A stretch of 6,583 nt of DNA from Candidatus Cloacimonadota bacterium (lineage in GTDB: Bacteria > Muiribacteriota > UBA6191 > JACPRK01): positions 1 through 6,583 of the forward strand of contig JAJFLN010000657.1 in the NCBI GenBank assembly GCA_021772705.1, in the 5' to 3' direction. This document shows, in pieces, positions 1-5,812 of this stretch. The translations under genes were made by a program, and so were the position numbers. Each line of letters begins with the position of its first letter. The stretch's first letter is position 1. The notes under the pieces were generated by a model. That model made no database searches and was not told where the DNA came from. It saw only the letters and a program-made list of their open reading frames with translations.

Positions 1-1106
1 GTCTGCCGTTTCAGCGCTTCCGCCACGGCCCGGCGAACTCGCCAGTTCTCCACGGCCAGGTGCGGCACCAGATCCTGGGCCTGATCCGTACTCAACTCGA
101 AGCGCCTCAGCGCCGTCGCCGCCGCCACCTGCACGTCGAACTCCTCGTCCTCCAAAAGATCGATCAACAGAGGGATGATGGAGGGGTTCTCGAAACGCTC
201 CAAGGCCCGTACGGCCCAGTATCGCAGCTCCAGACTCTCACTGGTCAGCTTGTCCAGCACGGACTTCAAGGCCGTGTCCCCTGACGCGGCCAGGGTCATG
301 GAAGCCGAGAGTCGCAGCACACGACGATTGCTGGAAAGCAGGTCGGCGATATGCTTCACCGAATAGTCCCCGAAGCGGCCCAGGGTCTGAACGGCAGCGA
401 TGCGGATGTTCTCGTTTCGATGGCCCAGCAAGGGGATCAGGGGCTCCACGGCACCTCGGTCGCCCAGCTCGCCAGCGGCCCGGATCGCCGCCAGCAACAG
501 GTCCGCATCCTGGCAACCGAGAAATGGAATCACCAGCCGGGCGGCGGAGCGCACCTTCAACTCCCCCAGAACCTGGAGCACCCAGTACTGCAAGTTCTTG
601 TCTTGCCGGTGAATCGCCTTCTCGAGGATGGGCAGGCTCTGAGGCCCGATCCTCCGGACCGTTCGGGCAGCCATCTGACGCCGCTTCCATGACCGGCCCG
701 CCATGGCATTCATGAGCTGGGGCAGCACGGAGGTGCCGAGCTTCGAGAGGGCCAGGGAGGCCCACTCGGCCACGTTGTCATTCCGGTCCGCCAGGGCCTT
801 CATGAGGGGTTGGACTGCCCGCTTGTAGGGAAGATCATGAAAGGCCCGGGCGGCGATCATTCGCACGGAGGCGGAAGGGTCCTCCAGCTGATTCGCCAGG
901 GCGGGATGCAGCGACGGGTCCCGCAGCCGGGCCAGGGCCTCCGTAGCCCAGTAACGCACCGGATCCGAGAGGTCCTGAAGGCAGCGGACCAGGTCCTTCT
1001 TTGCCAGGGAGGTCGGATTCTGTGCCAGAGTCTTGGCCGCCTCGGCCCGGGTGCCTGGGCGGGCATCGCGAAGCTGGCAGATGAGGATGTCGAGGTCTTC
1101 GGCCAT
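1..1106 (-). CDS. HEAT-repeat protein, 3' end beyond the left edge
   Basis: Starts at ATG 1106 and stays open to the window edge, giving 368 residues (MAEDLDILICQLRDARPGTR...) without a stop. From about residue 48 it is a regular array of some eleven HEAT/PBS-lyase-type helical repeats spaced about 31 residues, with cores such as VRYWATEALARL (50-61), VRMIAARAF (81-89), IRIAAVQTLGRFG (234-246), LRYWAVRALERF (294-305) and VQVAAATALRRF (325-336). There is no signal peptide or membrane segment, so it should be cytoplasmic. Such alpha-solenoids are protein-binding scaffolds; nothing visible names a partner or an enzymatic domain, which could lie in the missing C-terminus. A GGAG (1111-1114) sits 4 nt before the chosen ATG. 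An in-frame ATG at 1142 would add 12 residues (MLVRGWLRGWSF) but has no ribosome site. The gene follows the barrel gene after 359 nt of non-coding DNA, so it may be separately expressed. The family call is firm; the function is unknown. Confidence 0.9.
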   Translation of the reverse strand, partial: MAEDLDILICQLRDARPGTRAEAAKTLAQNPTSLAKKDLVRCLQDLSDPVRYWATEALARLRDPSLHPALANQLEDPSASVRMIAARAFHDLPYKRAVQPLMKALADRNDNVAEWASLALSKLGTSVLPQLMNAMAGRSWKRRQMAARTVRRIGPQSLPILEKAIHRQDKNLQYWVLQVLGELKVRSAARLVIPFLGCQDADLLLAAIRAAGELGDRGAVEPLIPLLGHRNENIRIAAVQTLGRFGDYSVKHIADLLSSNRRVLRLSASMTLAASGDTALKSVLDKLTSESLELRYWAVRALERFENPSIIPLLIDLLEDEEFDVQVAAATALRRFELSTDQAQDLVPHLAVENWRVRRAVAEALKRQ

Positions 1107-1109
1107 GAA

Positions 1110-1180
1110 ACTCCAGCCCCGCAGCCACCCCCGAACCAGCATGGCAGGGCGGTGGAGTAGGGACACTCCACTATAGGAGT
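1110..1180 (-). promoter_or_regulatory. Candidate alternating-hairpin leader before the HEAT-repeat gene
   Basis: Reading the minus strand, four segments follow each other: ACTCC (1180-1176), GTGGAGT (1171-1165), ACTCCAC (1158-1152) and TGGAGT (1115-1110, containing the ribosome site). Segment 2 can pair with segment 1 (5 bp, 6-nt loop) or with segment 3 (7 bp, 6-nt loop); segment 3 can alternatively pair with segment 4 (6 bp). The last pairing could be extended inward by GCCC with GGGC and GCCA with TGGC. Pairing 1:2 plus 3:4 would hide the ribosome site; pairing 2:3 would free it. This is the layout of an attenuator or translational switch. The complementarity is seen directly; the regulatory role is inferred. 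TATAGT (1175-1170) also resembles a -10 box but has no convincing -35; if used, only segments 3 and 4 would be in the RNA. Confidence 0.35.
1111..1114 (-). promoter_or_regulatory. Ribosome binding site of the HEAT-repeat gene
   Basis: GGAG on the minus strand, 4 nt upstream of ATG 1106, within the hexamer TGGAGT (1110-1115). It favours this start over the in-frame ATG at 1142. The hexamer is exactly complementary to ACTCCA at 1153-1158, so the site may be masked by RNA pairing (see the leader entry). The 4-nt spacer is on the short side. Confidence 0.5.
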
Positions 1181-1204
1181 TGCAGCAACGGAACGCATCC
1201 GTCA

Positions 1205-1481
1205 GGCATCGCGAGCGATCAGTTTAGAAACAGTACCGCCGGCACAAAATGGATTTTGTTGTAGTGGAGCTCTGCCCCACACCCCGTTGGGGGAGCCAGC
1301 TCCCCCAACCCCCCCATTGGACGGGTACGACTGAGAGTGCTGAGGAACACTTGGATGACATACGAAAGCTCGACCTGTTCACCCGGGTCCAGGGGCCAAT
1401 GGCGGGAGTTCGAGGGCAGAGCCTCGTTTTCAAACATTCCTTCCACTAATTCATGGGCATTGCGTTTAGAAATAGACGCTG
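1205..1481. repeat. Imperfect direct repeats bounding an intergenic segment
   Basis: Copy A covers 1456-1481 and spans the stop codon of the barrel gene; copy B covers 1205-1241. On the plus strand both read GGCATyGC followed by GTTTAGAAAyAG, with 9 extra bases (1213-1221) in copy B between the two blocks. The exact shared core is GTTTAGAAA (1464-1472 and 1222-1230). Looser similarity continues for about six bases into the barrel's last codons. Between the copies lie about 230 bases holding the tandem hairpins. This could mark insertion of a small non-autonomous element with target duplication, or local duplication of the gene's 3' end. I find no convincing terminal inverted repeats. A 9-base match alone could occur by chance in a gap this size; the second block and ordered layout make chance less likely. 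Confidence 0.4.
1244..1309 (-). repeat. Three tandem hairpins behind the barrel gene
   Basis: Three inverted repeats lie head to tail. First in transcription order is GTTGGGGGAGC/GCTCCCCCAAC at 1286-1309, eleven complementary pairs around a 2-nt centre (realistically a 10-bp stem with a 4-nt loop). Second is GTGGGGC/GCTCCAC at 1264-1280, 7 bp with one G-T pair and a 3-nt loop. Third is ACAAAAT/ATTTTGT at 1244-1259, 7 pairs around a 2-nt centre. They begin 156 nt downstream of the barrel stop codon and could end its transcript. However, no run of T follows the strong first stem on the minus strand, so this is not a canonical intrinsic terminator. The compact, perfect stems also resemble a REP-like dispersed intergenic element. 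The stems are certain; their role is open. Confidence 0.55.
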
Positions 1482-4114
1482 ACCTTCGCCTCGCCGGCCA
1501 CGGAACGGTAGCCCGGCTCGCCTTCCACGGTGGGCCCGGCATCGGTCAGGTCCATGGACACCTCGACCAGGGTCTCGGGGTTGATCCGGTAGTCGGCCCG
1601 GATCGTCACCTTGTCCCTCGAGCTCTCCAGCTGCCCGCCCCCGGTCCGGACTCCATCGATGGAGGAGTGCTCGTAGCGCAGCTCGGATCGAAGAGGGATG
1701 TTCTCCGGGGAGTACCGGACACCCGCTCTGGCAGTCCAGGACTCATCCAGAAAGCGTCCCCATCTGTCCTTCTTCTCGATGCCGGCCTCGGCGGTCAGGA
1801 TTCGGCTCAGGATCTTCTCCACCGTGAGTCCGTGGGAGAGTTCTCGCTCGTTCACTCCCAGACCTCTGTCGTCGGCCAGGATGTCGAGGCGCTTCAAGGT
1901 GGTCGAGAGACCTCCGGCGAACGCACGCAGCAGCTCTAGCTCGCGGCTCTCCTGGTCTCGATCCAGGGCGACGGCCCGGTTGCGGGCGCCGCTGTTCCGC
2001 CAGTTGGCCAGCACCCGGAATTCCTTGGTGGGAGCGAACTTCAGGCGATAGTCGATGGCGTCATTCTCCGAGAGGGTGACGGAGCTGTCGAGCTCCTCCT
2101 CCCGGTTGGCCCGAAGCTGCAGACGATGGTCGAAGCGACGGGAAGGGCGAAAGCGAATCGTGCTGCTCCCGAGCAGTCGCAGGACCGGCTCCTTGGCGAC
2201 CACGGTTCGGGGTTCGTTCGGGTCGAATCGGAGGACCGGTATCCTGGGGTCCCGGACGAAGACGACCCGGTTCCGGCGCTCTGCCTTGCCTTTCACGTCC
2301 AGGGTCAGCTTCTTGCTGGGCTCGTACCGGAACTTGATCTCTCCCGTGTTGGCCGTTACGTCAGCCTCCGTCGATGTCGACGTTGCCCGGCCCGATTCGA
2401 CGCGGCGCAAGAACGACATGTTGCCCTTCAGGTGCCTTGCCGGCTTCAGGTCCAGGAGAAGCTGACCACTGCTGCTCTCACCCAGACCGGGCCGCTTCTG
2501 GTTCTCGATCGAAGCGGACCAGCCGAGCTTCTCCCCTCCCCCGGATCCGAGGCTGAGCCGCCGGTTGACGTAGTCCGTGCTGTCGATGCCGGCCAGATCG
2601 GAGTCGTTGTCCTCCTTCTCCCAGGAAGCCTGGGTGACGAGGCCGAAGAGGGCCGCGTTGAGCACGGCCGTGTCCCGATCTCTGTTCTGGTGGCCCGTGA
2701 GGCCCGCGGTCGAGAGTTCGTCCCGTCTCTCGACCTTCCGGCGAATCGCCAGGTTGGTGTCCTCCTTCAGGTTGTAGGTCAGTCCCGTCAGGAGGGCCTG
2801 GAAGTCGCTGGTAGGAAGTGCCGGGTCTTCGTCCAGGTTGGTGGTGGAGAAGTCGAGGCGCATGTTGCCCGCAAGCCGGCGGTTCAGGTCGTAGTCGGCG
2901 TCTAGGCGGGTGAGTCGCACATCCCTGAGCAGGTCGGAGCGCTCGTTCAGGCGAACGAACTCCTTCCTGCCCACGGCCTGGAAGCGGGGGCTCACTTCCT
3001 GGTGCGTCAGGTCGAAAGTGAGGCGGCCTTCCTTGCGAGCCAGGTCGAGATCGAAGGCTGTCCCCTCCTCCCGTCCTCCTCCTCCACCACCGGCCCCGGT
3101 GGCGGTCGCCTGCAGTCGGCTGGCGGCAAACTCGGCCCGGAGCAGCATGTCCTCACCCAGTCCGAACTGACCGTCCAGACCCGCCACGGTGAGGCGCGAC
3201 TCCAGGGGGGCGCCGGCAGCGCCGGAATCGTTCTCGTCGTTGTTGGTCACGAAGGACAGGGCCACGTACTCGTCATCGGGTTCCCGGTCCGACGGGTCCT
3301 GCAGGCCGTCGAAGTAGTAGCGATCCCGGAGGGCCACGAGGGTTCCGGTGGAGGTGTCCTGCTTGCCATCGGCCTCGAATTCCACCGTGAGAAGCGAACT
3401 CGGCTGGATGGGCAGAAGATGGTGACGAATCAGCACGCTGCCCTCGTCGTAGTCGATGTCGTAGTCAGTTCCTCTCTGCAGCCGCCGGCTGTCGAGGAAG
3501 ACCACATCGGAATTCTGTACGACCCGGATGTTCTGTTTCCCCGTATCGTCGGAGAGCAGGAACTCCTGCTCCGTACCCTGTCCCTGGAAGATCTGCCGCC
3601 GCTGCCGCCCCTCGGGCCGGGCCACCATCAGAGTCAGCAGGTGCTTTCCCATCAAGCCCGTGGCCTCCATACCGAGGGCGCGCTTGTTGTACAGGAGATA
3701 CCGGGTGTCGTCCATGCCCAGGGCCATCCGGCCGGCCGTGAAGTCCCAGATGCGTCCGTCGACGCTGACCAGGAGCTTCTGATCCTCCCGGGTCTCCAGG
3801 GAGTCATCGAAGGACAGCTCCAGGCGGACATTGTCGAAGAGCTCTCCCTCCACGTCGAGGCGAAGGGACTGATCGAAGCCGTCGCCCAGCAGGAACTGGG
3901 GATTGTCGTTGATGAACTGGCTGAAGGAGCCCGTGGCGCTGTAGCCCCGGTACCGGAACTCCTTCTGCCCGCTGATCTCCAGCTCGGCCCAGACGGGATT
4001 CGCTCCGGGACCGGCGAGGAGCAGGGCGATCAACACCGAGGCGCCCACCCTGAGAAGGCAAGCGCCGATGGTGGAGATCCACCCGGGGAATGTGTCGAAG
4101 CGAGGCGAGGGCAT
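1466..4114 (-). CDS. Outer-membrane beta-barrel protein with an SprA-like module
   Basis: 882 residues, complete. Residues 1-43 form a Sec signal peptide: arginines at 5 and 22, hydrophobic core VLIALLLAG, and a likely cut after VWA (A43/E44). The mature protein is dominated by alternating polar/hydrophobic strands (e.g. SLRLDVEGELFDNVRLELSF, 83-102) and ends in KVSVYF; a terminal Phe with alternating hydrophobics is the signal recognised by the BAM assembly machinery. Residues about 175-247 form a distinct module (GQGTEQEFLL... NSDVVFLDSRRLQRG... DYDIDYDEGSVL) similar to segments I know from SprA-like and other large surface proteins of FCB-type bacteria. A run of six glycines at 342-347, inside a low-complexity linker, is encoded by GGA/GGT codons. 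The long second half looks like 20 or more barrel strands. No catalytic motif, TonB box or plug domain is visible, so transport versus surface role cannot be decided. The ATG has no ribosome site, but no other in-frame start upstream is available. Confidence 0.85.
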   Translation of the reverse strand: MPSPRFDTFPGWISTIGACLLRVGASVLIALLLAGPGANPVWAELEISGQKEFRYRGYSATGSFSQFINDNPQFLLGDGFDQSLRLDVEGELFDNVRLELSFDDSLETREDQKLLVSVDGRIWDFTAGRMALGMDDTRYLLYNKRALGMEATGLMGKHLLTLMVARPEGRQRRQIFQGQGTEQEFLLSDDTGKQNIRVVQNSDVVFLDSRRLQRGTDYDIDYDEGSVLIRHHLLPIQPSSLLTVEFEADGKQDTSTGTLVALRDRYYFDGLQDPSDREPDDEYVALSFVTNNDENDSGAAGAPLESRLTVAGLDGQFGLGEDMLLRAEFAASRLQATATGAGGGGGGREEGTAFDLDLARKEGRLTFDLTHQEVSPRFQAVGRKEFVRLNERSDLLRDVRLTRLDADYDLNRRLAGNMRLDFSTTNLDEDPALPTSDFQALLTGLTYNLKEDTNLAIRRKVERRDELSTAGLTGHQNRDRDTAVLNAALFGLVTQASWEKEDNDSDLAGIDSTDYVNRRLSLGSGGGEKLGWSASIENQKRPGLGESSSGQLLLDLKPARHLKGNMSFLRRVESGRATSTSTEADVTANTGEIKFRYEPSKKLTLDVKGKAERRNRVVFVRDPRIPVLRFDPNEPRTVVAKEPVLRLLGSSTIRFRPSRRFDHRLQLRANREEELDSSVTLSENDAIDYRLKFAPTKEFRVLANWRNSGARNRAVALDRDQESRELELLRAFAGGLSTTLKRLDILADDRGLGVNERELSHGLTVEKILSRILTAEAGIEKKDRWGRFLDESWTARAGVRYSPENIPLRSELRYEHSSIDGVRTGGGQLESSRDKVTIRADYRINPETLVEVSMDLTDAGPTVEGEPGYRSVAGEAKVSVYF

Positions 4115-4192
4115 GAAGTGTGGCGAGTGCTGCGGCTGGCTGTGTGGCCAATTGGTGTGGCTGGGGTGAGGCTGTGGTGCGTCGGGTTGGGT

Positions 4193-4219
4193 GCTGCCGA
4201 AGCAGCCGGGTCACCCCGG
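4193..4219 (-). other. Twin tetraloop hairpins in the M3-like/barrel gap
   Basis: On the transcribed minus strand, CCGGG-GTGA-CCCGG (4219-4206) is followed, sharing one base, by GCTGC-TTCG-GCAGC (4206-4193). As RNA these are two 5-bp stems capped by a GNRA-type loop (GUGA) and by C(UUCG)G, both exceptionally stable loops. The pair begins 74 nt after the M3-like stop codon and ends 78 nt before the barrel ATG. No T-run follows, so a classical intrinsic terminator is unlikely; transcript 3'-end protection, a processing site or part of the barrel leader are all possible. The pairing is seen directly; the role is inferred. Confidence 0.45.
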
Positions 4220-4293
4220 TGGAGAGACATCCCGGGAGGCGGCTCGCCCTGACGACGCCGGCGGGGGTTCCAGACGATGGAAGTAGGACCGGG

Positions 4294-5769
4294 TCATTTC
4301 AACTCCCTGGTGATGGGGCTCAGGTCGAGCTCGGAGAGACGGATCTGCTGCGCCAATTCCTCCACTGTGTATCGATGACCGTGGGACCAGAGGCTCTTGA
4401 GGAAGTCTCCCGCCGCCGGCCGGCTGTACCAGCGCTTGCCGAACCGGTTATTGAAGATTTGCCGCAATTCGGCCTCGAAGATCCAGGCCCGCAAGTGGTG
4501 GGTGCCATAGAAGGAATCTTCCACCTCATGCAGGGCCAAGGCGGGATCTATGGCCATGGAGAGCGCCCCTTCCAGGGAAGTGCGGTACTGCTCTCGAAAG
4601 GTGTCAGACTCCAGCGGTGCACCGGAATGGAGCTTCAATTCGAAGAGAAACCGTGCGGCGTGGCGGCGCAGCAGATAGAGCTTCCGCAGCTGGTTGAACT
4701 CCAGGAAGTCGCTGTCGGCGGGAATCTTCAGGAAGTCCCAGCACCAATCGTCGTTGAGGGTGAAGTACTGGAAGAGGAATGCGTAGGTCTCGCCCATGGC
4801 CTTGTCGCCCAGGTACTTGTACTCGAAGACCTCTTCATCGCTGGTGTAGCAGTAGTGCAGCGCCTGGCCCACTTCATTGAACAGGGCCAGACAATCGGTC
4901 AGTCCCCTGAGGGGCCGGAAGGAGACGAACACTCGGTCCGGAACATCCACGGCGGTGCAGTGGGCGTAGGGGCTCTTGCTCGGCCGATCGGCGCTGTCCA
5001 TGGTCAGGTTCTTCAGCTTCTTGAGATCCAGCTCCATTCCGAGCAGGGTCCGTTTGAGGATGCTGAGCATCCGGCCTTCCGGGAACAGGGAGTCATAGGC
5101 CGAGCCGTAGACCAGATAGGTGGAGTCCCAGGGCTCCATCTCGGAGGCGCCGAACCCCAGATGCTCCTGGGAGAACCTTTCGAGGCGGGACTTGTAGTAG
5201 CTCTCGGAGGCGCCCAGAAAGTTCTGGAGCTGTCGGCTCAGGAGTTCGAAGTTGACCTTGAAAAGGAACTCGTAGAGCTCCGAGTAGCTGCGGCCCGTGA
5301 GCTCTTGAGCCCGGGCGTGAAACTTCTGGAGCCGGCGGATTCTGACCGGTTCTATCTCGGCGATCACAGCCCGTCGCTGCTCCATGGCCTCCCTGCGCAA
5401 GGAACGATCCGGCTCCTGCATGAGCATGACGGCGGCGGAGTGGAAGCTGACCTCCTCCCCGCCGATCCGGAGATCCGCCGTGGCGCGGGTCCGGGCGATC
5501 TGGGCGTCCTCGTCCCGGACGGCTGCATCCAGAGCGTGGTCGATGGCGAAGTTGAGCAGGAACCGAAGGCGAGTCTCCTCCTTCGGAGCTGCTTCCCGGT
5601 GGAGCAGAAAGAGCTCCTTGATAGCGGACTCCGCGAAGAGGTCCTCGAACTTCTCGTAGATGGGTGAGAGGTCGAGGTCGGTCTTCAAACCCGCCTTGTG
5701 CTGATAGCCCTCGAAGCGGGACTCCGACAGGAACTGCCGGGCTCTCTCTCGATATCTTTCCAGATCCAT
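4294..5769 (-). CDS. M3-family (thimet/PepF-like) protein, probably inactive
   Basis: 491 residues from ATG 5769, chosen because AAGGAG (5776-5781) stands 6 nt upstream. The ATG at 5811 would add MPRVRRTPAQKEPK but begins 1 nt after the xerD stop without a ribosome site. The protein is helical, with no signal peptide, and has M3 landmarks: a central RxSKSPYAHCTAVDVP stretch (262-277) before the metal region, and a C-terminal HHLRAWIFEAELR (424-436) of the kind M3 proteins carry near their substrate-binding tyrosines. The zinc motif, normally HExGHAxH, reads FNEVGQALH (297-305): both metal-binding histidines are replaced (N298, Q302), while Glu 299 is kept. The third ligand position is kept as E327, 29 residues after N298, the spacing of thimet oligopeptidase. 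Active relatives cut short peptides in the cytoplasm; this one likely cannot bind zinc that way and may instead bind peptides or a partner. It lies 43 nt behind xerD, possibly on one transcript. Confidence 0.8.
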   Translation of the reverse strand: MDLERYRERARQFLSESRFEGYQHKAGLKTDLDLSPIYEKFEDLFAESAIKELFLLHREAAPKEETRLRFLLNFAIDHALDAAVRDEDAQIARTRATADLRIGGEEVSFHSAAVMLMQEPDRSLRREAMEQRRAVIAEIEPVRIRRLQKFHARAQELTGRSYSELYEFLFKVNFELLSRQLQNFLGASESYYKSRLERFSQEHLGFGASEMEPWDSTYLVYGSAYDSLFPEGRMLSILKRTLLGMELDLKKLKNLTMDSADRPSKSPYAHCTAVDVPDRVFVSFRPLRGLTDCLALFNEVGQALHYCYTSDEEVFEYKYLGDKAMGETYAFLFQYFTLNDDWCWDFLKIPADSDFLEFNQLRKLYLLRRHAARFLFELKLHSGAPLESDTFREQYRTSLEGALSMAIDPALALHEVEDSFYGTHHLRAWIFEAELRQIFNNRFGKRWYSRPAAGDFLKSLWSHGHRYTVEELAQQIRLSELDLSPITRELK

Positions 5770-5775
5770 CTTTGG

Positions 5776-5781
5776 CTCCTT
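5776..5781 (-). promoter_or_regulatory. Ribosome binding site deciding the M3-like start
   Basis: AAGGAG on the minus strand, 6 nt (CCAAAG) before ATG 5769. It is the strongest Shine-Dalgarno match in the window. It lies inside what would be coding sequence if the longer start at 5811 were used, which argues for the shorter protein. Confidence 0.75.
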
Positions 5782-5812
5782 CTGAGCCGGGGTTCGCCGG
5801 ACTCGGGGCATC

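Larger units (their letters stand above)
1107..1465. other. 359-nt gap between the barrel and HEAT-repeat genes
   Basis: This stretch holds no gene I can defend. Its contents from the barrel stop onward are: a small hairpin CGAGG/CCTCG (1411-1426) followed on the plus strand by TTTT (1427-1430), which is weak; a run of seven G on the minus strand (1309-1315); the three tandem hairpins (1244-1309); direct-repeat copy B (1205-1241); and the complementary leader segments (1110-1180). An open frame on the minus strand (1219-1542) has residues such as ELHYNKIHFVPAVLF near its end and no GC bias at third positions, unlike the neighbouring genes. It has no ribosome site, begins inside the barrel gene in another frame and matches no family I recognise, so I do not annotate it as a gene. 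Confidence 0.6.

Noticed and set aside
238..765. 175-codon minus-strand frame in the HEAT-repeat region
   Set aside because: It is an out-of-frame shadow; the frame starting at 1106 gives an unbroken HEAT array across the same bases.
1170..1175. TATAGT as a -10 promoter box for the HEAT-repeat gene
   Set aside because: No -35 match at a proper distance; the nearest similar hexamer, CTGACG (1198-1203), is 22 nt or more away. Mentioned only as an alternative in the leader entry.
857..1198. 113-codon minus-strand frame at the start of the HEAT region
   Set aside because: Rich in Trp, Arg, Pro and Cys with no repeat structure; the overlapping frame from 1106 reads as HEAT repeats.
1411..1430. 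Hairpin plus TTTT on the plus strand as an intrinsic terminator
   Set aside because: Only a 5-bp stem and four T, and no plus-strand gene for it to terminate.
1219..1542. 107-codon minus-strand frame overlapping the barrel's 3' end, possibly a transposase remnant
   Set aside because: The tail reads like protein (ELHYNKIHFVPAVLF), but there is no ribosome site, it starts inside the barrel gene in another frame, and I cannot tie it to any transposase family. Kept only as part of the repeat-bounded segment.
3074..3091. GGN triplet run as a functional microsatellite
   Set aside because: Only six codons with two codon types; it fits a glycine linker, and there is no sign of phase variation.
3002..4252. 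416-codon open frame on the plus strand opposite the barrel gene
   Set aside because: Same antisense effect; the minus-strand frame has a signal peptide, barrel strands and a C-terminal Phe, whereas the plus-strand product shows nothing coherent.
4120..5667. 515-codon open frame on the plus strand opposite the M3-like gene
   Set aside because: It is antisense to a well-supported family protein. Long antisense frames are common in GC-rich DNA; its protein has no recognisable domain and is rich in residues expected from reversed GC-biased codons.
5770..5811. 14-residue N-terminal extension of the M3-like protein from ATG 5811
   Set aside because: No ribosome site before 5811, and it contains the strong AAGGAG site that serves ATG 5769.
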